DNA from: Catenaria anguillulae PL171
Taxonomy: Eukaryota; Blastocladiomycota; Blastocladiomycetes; Blastocladiales; Catenariaceae
DNA: 34,171 nucleotides
NCBI GenBank assembly: GCA_002102555.1
Contig: MCFL01000258.1
Location: forward strand, 1-34,171
Direction of reading: 5' to 3'
The position numbers and the translations under genes are program-made. How positions within the stretch are numbered: position 1 is the first letter of the stretch; every line of letters begins with the position of its first letter. The notes below the pieces were generated by a model, which did not search any database, had not been told where the DNA came from, and saw only the letters and a program-made list of their open reading frames with translations. Below are positions 29,112-34,171 of this stretch, piece after piece.

Positions 29112-30923
29112 ACTCACGCATTCGCCCCATGACGGCCCATTCGTACTGCTCGCCGCCGGCCTGTGCCTCTGCCTCGGCATCGCGGGACCAGCTACCCTTT
29201 CCCGCGCTTCCTCAACAAAGGATATTTCCACCGCGCACTTGGCCCCACTCTCCTCGCTCCTCCTGTTTGGCGGCTACAACGCCTCGTCGTCCTCGCAGTA
29301 CTTGACCATTGCGGGCATTCTCTCGCTCGCTTCCACCTTCTCCACCGACGCTCCGCCCATCACCTCGCTCGACCCGCTTCCGTTTCCAACGTCCAGGCTC
29401 GTGCCAGTCATCACATCTCGCGGTGGCAACGGGTTTGATGTGCACTTGTCCAACGGTGTCATGAATGGCCAATTGGGCAATCGAACCTTTACCTACACCG
29501 TCACAGCCAATGGGTCTTCGGCACCAAAGGTCAAGTTGCAACCCAAAGTGATCGAGGGAAACGTGCAAGTTCCGTTTGCACCTGCCTATGTTGCGGCCGC
29601 GAGTACAAAGATGGATGCCATGGACGGCGGCGTCAATTGGGCTGTCGGGGGGCGGTACTATCCCGAGGGCCCGTTTGTCGACAAGATGTGGGTGTTTGGC
29701 AGAGTATGCATTGATCCGTTTGCGGATCGTCATTGGCCATACTCAACTCTATATCTCACACACTTGGCATACAGGATGGACCCCCATCAGCTGAACAGCA
29801 GACGCAACCTTCGCCATCGCCACGTGCAGACGCCGCACTCGTCCCGCTCAACGGCACGCATTTGCTGCTCTCGGGCGGGTACACTACCAATACATCCACG
29901 ACCCACTCGGACATATGGACCTACTCGATCGCATCCAAGTCTTGGCTCAAGTATCCGCACTCGACGACACGTCCGCGGTCGCACCACGCCCTCGTCGTGT
30001 ACAAGCACAAATGGGTCATCTTGATTGGGCGCGAGCCGCCATTGGTCGAGGTCATGGAGTGGACGTGGGGTAGCAAGCCCAAGGTTGCCGAGGTGAAAGG
30101 CACCGGCCCACAAGGGTTAGAGACGACAGCGGCAGTGGTGGTCGGCACCCAGATTGTGTTGGTTGGTGGGCTGACGGCGAGCGAGGAAAAGGATGATAGG
30201 TTGATTCGTGTCCTCAAGATTCAAGAGGTCAAGGACGGGGCAGGCGCGGAGGCTTTGGCATTTGAATGGTACCGCACTCAGTATACAAACACTTTTGTTG
30301 ACTTGGATTGTCTCACTTTTCTTGGTCACGATCAACAGGTCAAACACTTTCACCCCGCCGCTCTCAGACACAGCCCCCAACTCACCATCGCCTTCCCCTG
30401 ACTCGCCAACCACATTTCCCTTAAGTGCTGTTGTTGGTACTGCGGTAGGATGCTCGCTTCTTGTTGCCGTATGTTTCATTTTTCGTCTGTTACCTCGCAT
30501 GCAACCCCGCAGCAGCTGACCCCCCATGGCTTGAGATAGCTTGGTGCATTCGCATTCATCTCACGTCGCCGTCGCCAGCGCCAGCAGCAGCAACAACATC
30601 AACAAGTCTCTTCGCAGCCCAGTTCAACCAGCGAACAAGCAGATCCAAAACTAGCGTCCACACGTAGCTCAACCCTGATTCTTGCACCACCACCCACTGC
30701 TCAACCGCCCGCCATTGAGTCCGTCACGTATCCGCAATGCGCGCCACCACACGGGTATTTGGTGCCCATGCCGGTCGCCGCAAATGATGCAGAATTGTTG
30801 TTGCCGCCCGCTGTTCCAGCAGCACTAGGTAGCCGGCATCATGTTCAGGGTACCATGAATGAGCGAGGAGATAGACCTGGCGGGACAACATTGTATATTC
30901 CGGACGGGTCATTGGAGCGTTAA
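29112..30923 (+). CDS. Secretory single-pass membrane protein with kelch-repeat ectodomain (copy B)
   Basis: Exons: from an uncertain start to 29703, then 29775-30268, 30339-30468 and 30540-30923. The signal-peptide-like stretch (GPFVLLAAGLCLCLGIAGPA) is in frame with exon 1 but the nearby ATGs (29098, 29104, 29131) are in another frame; in frame the only upstream ATG is 28987. One missing G near 29136 would reconcile them. Kelch-like blades match copy A: LLLFGGYNASS, NWAVGGRYYPEG with MWVFG, HLLLSGGYTTN with DIWTYSIASKSWLKY, HHALVVYKHKWVILIG, and TQIVLVGG with RLIRVLKI. The stalk (WSNTFTPPLSDTAPNS) and membrane helix (FPLSAVVGTAVGCSLLVA) follow, then RRRRQRQQQQQH and a Pro/Ala-rich tail ending IPDGSLER. 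The first intron lies in a different place from copy A, while the last two match. It ends 293 bases before the second receptor gene on the same strand. Confidence 0.82.
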
Positions 30924-31216
30924 CGATGAGTCTGTTTGTACATATCCTGAATTTTGATCTTGTATAACATCATGAGTATCCCTCAATCAAGTCGTGTTTT
31001 CGTCACCTGGACATGTAACACTTTCCTGCGAATGCGAACGCGGATGGTCTTCACTTCACAATGTCGACGAAGTTGTGGCTCAATTGGTTCTCAACAATCC
31101 TGATCCTACACATATTGTTTTCACAGTGCCTGGTGTGTCGAAACTTGTCGTGTGCCATGTCGGCGCTAGCCACTCATCGCTCTCAATGGCCACCAGTCTG
31201 AACGCTCCAGTTCCAA
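30924..31216 (+). promoter_or_regulatory. Upstream region of the right-hand receptor gene
   Basis: The 293 bases between the kelch B stop and the receptor start contain no supported coding sequence. They must include the kelch 3' end and the receptor promoter. No TATA or other element stands out with confidence; this is a call by position only. Confidence 0.3.
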
Positions 31217-34063
31217 ATGCAACGTTTCGCAATGTCAACATTTACATGCTGCCATGCTACCCTCGTCCTCATTCTCATCCTGGCGGTTGCACCCTGGCTC
31301 GCCGTCACCCAATTACAGCAACCGATACGCGTCCTGTACGCAGATGGCCGACCCGCTGCACAAAAAGACGCATTCCAGGCCTACGTCAACCAATGGTCAA
31401 ACATATCTGGAATACCGGTCCTGGTCCAGTTTCCAAATGTGACGGGGTTCTTGACATCAACTGGTGAGTCTTCTCCTTTCATTTTTTTTGGGTGGTGGTT
31501 GCGATTGAAGCGCGTATTGACATGATTATGACGTGGTGATGAGCAGAATACAGCCGCTTGCTCACTCTGATGGGAGCACAGAAGTCCAACGCTTGGGATT
31601 TGTACGCTTATGTAGAACAATCGTCATCCATTCTCGAAACGTGACTGACACCTGTTTTTGCACTCAATCAGATTCTTTGTCGATGGTGCGCATTCCATTT
31701 CATTGGCATACGAGACCAAGGCTGGGCCTGACCATGCTCGTGCTTCCATGATCCAGTCATCTGGCCACCACGATTCGTCGACATGCTGCGTCCTTTGGAT
31801 GACTTGCTTTCACCGGGTTACATTGATCCATTCGACCCTGAGGTGTCTGGTGCCGCACGTGTCCAGGGAAAGCTGTACGCTGTCCCATTTCATTCGCCGC
31901 GCGTTGCGCTGTATTCGCGCACGGATTTGCTGGCCAGGTTTAATTACACGCGACCACCGCGAACAGTATGTATACTCATTTGCCACTTGTCTTTGGGTAA
32001 AACTGACTGGATGGTGGTTGGCTATGAACAGTGGGCGGAACTCGAGCAAATCGCCAACCATATCGTTCCCGAAGTCCGCAAATCTAACCCAAATTTCTTT
32101 GGCTACATTGGACAAATGCGGCCACACGAGGGCCTGACATGTAACGTTGTTGAATGGCTGCGGTCGTTTGACGCAGGCACCCACATTGAACCCGACGGAT
32201 CCATTTCCACCACGGACCCAGTCAAACGCCAGCGCATCCAAGACGCCATGTTCCTGTTTCGCAGGTGGATGGCCGACGGACTCATTTCGCCGTTTGCTCT
32301 CCAGGCAGTCGAGGCGTCGTCGGTCGCGTTTTGGCAACGTGGCGATGCTCTGTTTATGCGCAACTGGGTCGCGACCGCGTGGTTGACGGTGACTGGCGGA
32401 ACGGCGGCCATGTCGCCGTTGCCCGGTGTCACCGAAGGGTTGCAGGGGGCGTCGACCAATGGCGCACATTTCTTTGGCATGAATCGAAATGTTGCGAATG
32501 CGAGTCGTTCAGCGAGGGTCTTGGAGTTTTTGGCGTCTGAACAGACGAGTCGGTGGTGGACAGAACGGATCGGGTTGCTGCCAGCGAGGACCAGGTTAAT
32601 CAACGGTAGTTATGCTCCGACACTGGGATATGTGTACAGTAGCATCGACATTCAGTCCGCTGACCATGTGTTTCCCCCCCCCCCCCCCCCCAGATGCAAC
32701 TATTGGACAGTTGACTGGGACATCTGGTTTAACCGAGTTTAGGGTACCAAAGTTCTTCACGACATCTTTTTTTGTGTGCACGCTATCGTTGACAGATTCA
32801 TCGTGACTTCCTGCATAGCCCGTGTCTCGCCCATCCGTCGCCACCGGCGCAAACTACCTTGCCGCCTCCACCCTCATTTTTAACACCTGGCACAACATGT
32901 TGGCCGGACGCGTGACCATCACAGAAGCGCTCGACATTCTCACATACGACCTGGCTGACATGTTGAAAATCAATGTCCTTGGCCCGCCCATGACCGTTCC
33001 CTGGACAAGCGCGTTTGGCATCATCACCATTGTGCTCGTGTCGCTCGCAAATCTGGTTGTGCTTCTCACCATGTGGCCGCTCGTGAAGCCAACGGGAGCT
33101 CAGTCGCGCGAGCTGCGTCGCGCTTCACCACGGCTGATTGTGACCATGCTCGTTGGACTCATGTTTATGAGCAACTGGCCAATCACATTTCTGGGCGACA
33201 GGACGGTCGCAGCGTGTATGATGCAACCCGTGATTCCAGGGATTGCTTGGACAATCATCTTGTCGGTGATGGCCGTCCAGGACCTACAAGTGTACCTCAT
33301 CACATCAAGCCCACTCCGCAGAGTCGCCATGGATGTGAATCGGCGGCTGCGCATCTTCCTGGCCGTGTCTGCGCTTTTTGAAGCAGGCATGCTAGCGACC
33401 GTGCTGGCAGTCAATCAACCGCGACCCACCGTGTTTCGCGTGGGGCGGCTGTTCCAATACGCTGGGCTGCGACCTGGGCCTGCCGCGCCAACTGCTTTGC
33501 TACCGCTGCTCATGCCCGCGCTCCTAATTTGCCCTCAACGTATGGCTCTCGTTCCGAACCGCCATGGTCGACCAGCTGAAAACCATCAATCGCGTCCCAA
33601 CGCTTCGTGTCGTCTACCTCGTACTTGTCTTGTGCTTGGTGGTAGCCATTCCGCTTCTCGTTGACAGCATTGACCCAAACACTCGCGTCACCATCATTTC
33701 AGGCGCCATGGTCGCACAAAGTGTCGGTGTGACAAGGCTGTACGTTGTTCAGCGCATCAGCCCAGACCAAAACAGTTCGACACTTGCGTGGATGGGGCAG
33801 ACACGTATAGACAACGATGGAGAATCGGAGCAGCCGTGGGCGATTGGGATGTGTCCACGGCAGGCAACACGACCAGGATGAGGTCAGCGACTAACAGTGT
33901 GGGAACAACGGCCGTCATTGTCAAGAGCGATTTGTTTTCGTGCCGAGCCGCCGTTTCTGAGATCAAGCTCGAGTTGAAGCCGTGTGTGCCTTGTATGTGC
34001 ACGCTGGTGAGGAGAAGGGAAGACTGGTGTTTGTTGAGGTATATGGGTTTCATTTTACTCTAG
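31217..34063 (+). CDS. Class C-like 7TM receptor with bacterial-type solute-binding (SBP) ectodomain
   Basis: Exons 31217-31463, 31547-31601, 31672-31685, 31757-31965, 32032-32605, 32694-32743 and from 32819. A signal segment (LVLILILAVAPWL) starts the protein. The ectodomain of about 440 residues tracks bacterial family 1 solute-binding proteins: IRVLYADG, WDL-FFVD-VIWPPRF, LRPLDDLLSPGYIDPF, GKLYAVPF, ALYSRTDLLARFNYTRPPRT-WAELEQIA, SSVAFWQRGDALFMRNW, RPSVATGANYLAASTLIF. Then come TM1 (FGIITIVLVSLANLVVLLTM), TM2 (RLIVTMLVGLMFMSN), TM3 starting with a class C-like Cys (CMMQPVIPGIAWTIILSVMA), TM4 (RIFLAVSALFEAGMLATVLA), TM5, TM6 (VVYLVLVLCLVVAIPLLVDS) and TM7. Between 33430 and 33560 (loop and TM5) the frame changes with no AG available for an intron, and the tail frame after 33780 is uncertain. 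Sensing through G proteins is inferred. Confidence 0.85.
32674..32691 (+). repeat. Homopolymer of 18 C as the pyrimidine tract of a 3' splice site
   Basis: The run ends directly in CAG at 32691-32693, the acceptor of the receptor's sixth exon, and follows TTT. It therefore serves as the polypyrimidine tract. Its exact length is likely to be unreliable in sequencing and variable between strains. Confidence 0.8.
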
Positions 34064-34171
34064 CCGGGTCCACATTTACCTATCGTACCTTTTCGGCTGA
34101 CCGGACCTCACTCTCGTCTTGATTTCATACCTTTAGAAGGGACTGGCGAAGCGAACGAGGCGAGTCTTGCA

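Noticed and set aside
1-34171. CRISPR array, bacterial operon signals, or retroelement/virus-like coding regions
   Set aside because: Spliced eukaryotic genes throughout; no regularly spaced repeats, no reverse transcriptase, integrase or capsid-like motifs and no long terminal repeats were seen.

Overview
The window looks like nuclear DNA of an early-diverging, zoosporic-type fungus; Blastocladiomycota is my best guess from gene content, made without any database search. Genes are GC-rich, densely packed on both strands and interrupted by short introns (mostly 44-110 nt) with GTATGT/GTACGT-like donors. Conserved fungal housekeeping proteins sit beside receptor-like genes whose ectodomain resembles a bacterial sugar-binding protein, followed by a seven-helix membrane region. 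Such class C-like receptors are, as far as I recall, typical of chytrid and blastocladiomycete genomes and absent from yeasts and most moulds.

Left to right: (1) 1-2298 (-), binding-protein/7TM receptor, cut by the window edge and carrying several frame breaks; (2) 3047-6264 (+), MSH2; (3) about 6400-7950 (-), decayed SNF2-helicase relic; (4) about 8020-8938, gene-free with a perfect hairpin and tandem repeats; (5) 8939-11862 (+), oligopeptide transporter of nine exons; (6) 12318-15092 (+), DEDDy 3'-5' exonuclease-like protein with an RGG tail; (7) 16324-16836 (+), small four-helix membrane protein; (8) 17181-18180 (-), unrecognised four-exon gene; (9) 18656-19471 (-), MTH1-like Nudix hydrolase; (10) 19821-21836 (+), disordered, basic, probably nuclear protein; (11) 22096-22462 (-), small membrane protein with a frame break; (12) 22871-24744 (-), secretory single-pass kelch protein; (13) 25518-27392 (-), membrane RING-H2 protein; (14) 27911-28409 (-), acyl-CoA-binding protein; (15) about 29112-30923 (+), second kelch membrane protein; (16) 31217 to about 34063 (+), second binding-protein/7TM receptor.

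MSH2 (mismatch repair), the MTH1-like hydrolase (cleaning of oxidised nucleotides) and the exonuclease-like protein all concern nucleic-acid maintenance, but I see no sign of co-regulation. The other theme is the cell surface: two receptors, two kelch ectodomain proteins, a peptide transporter, a membrane RING protein and two small membrane proteins. The receptor and kelch paralogues are arranged in mirror orientation, with minus-strand copies on the left and plus-strand copies on the right. The right-hand kelch and receptor genes lie about 300 bp apart.

Most likely novelty: a class C-like receptor whose ligand module is a bacterial ABC-transporter-type (type II) solute-binding protein, present twice with diverged intron patterns including a 14-nt micro-exon. 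A caution: several accessory genes break at one- or two-base length changes in homopolymers, so true decay and assembly error must be separated.
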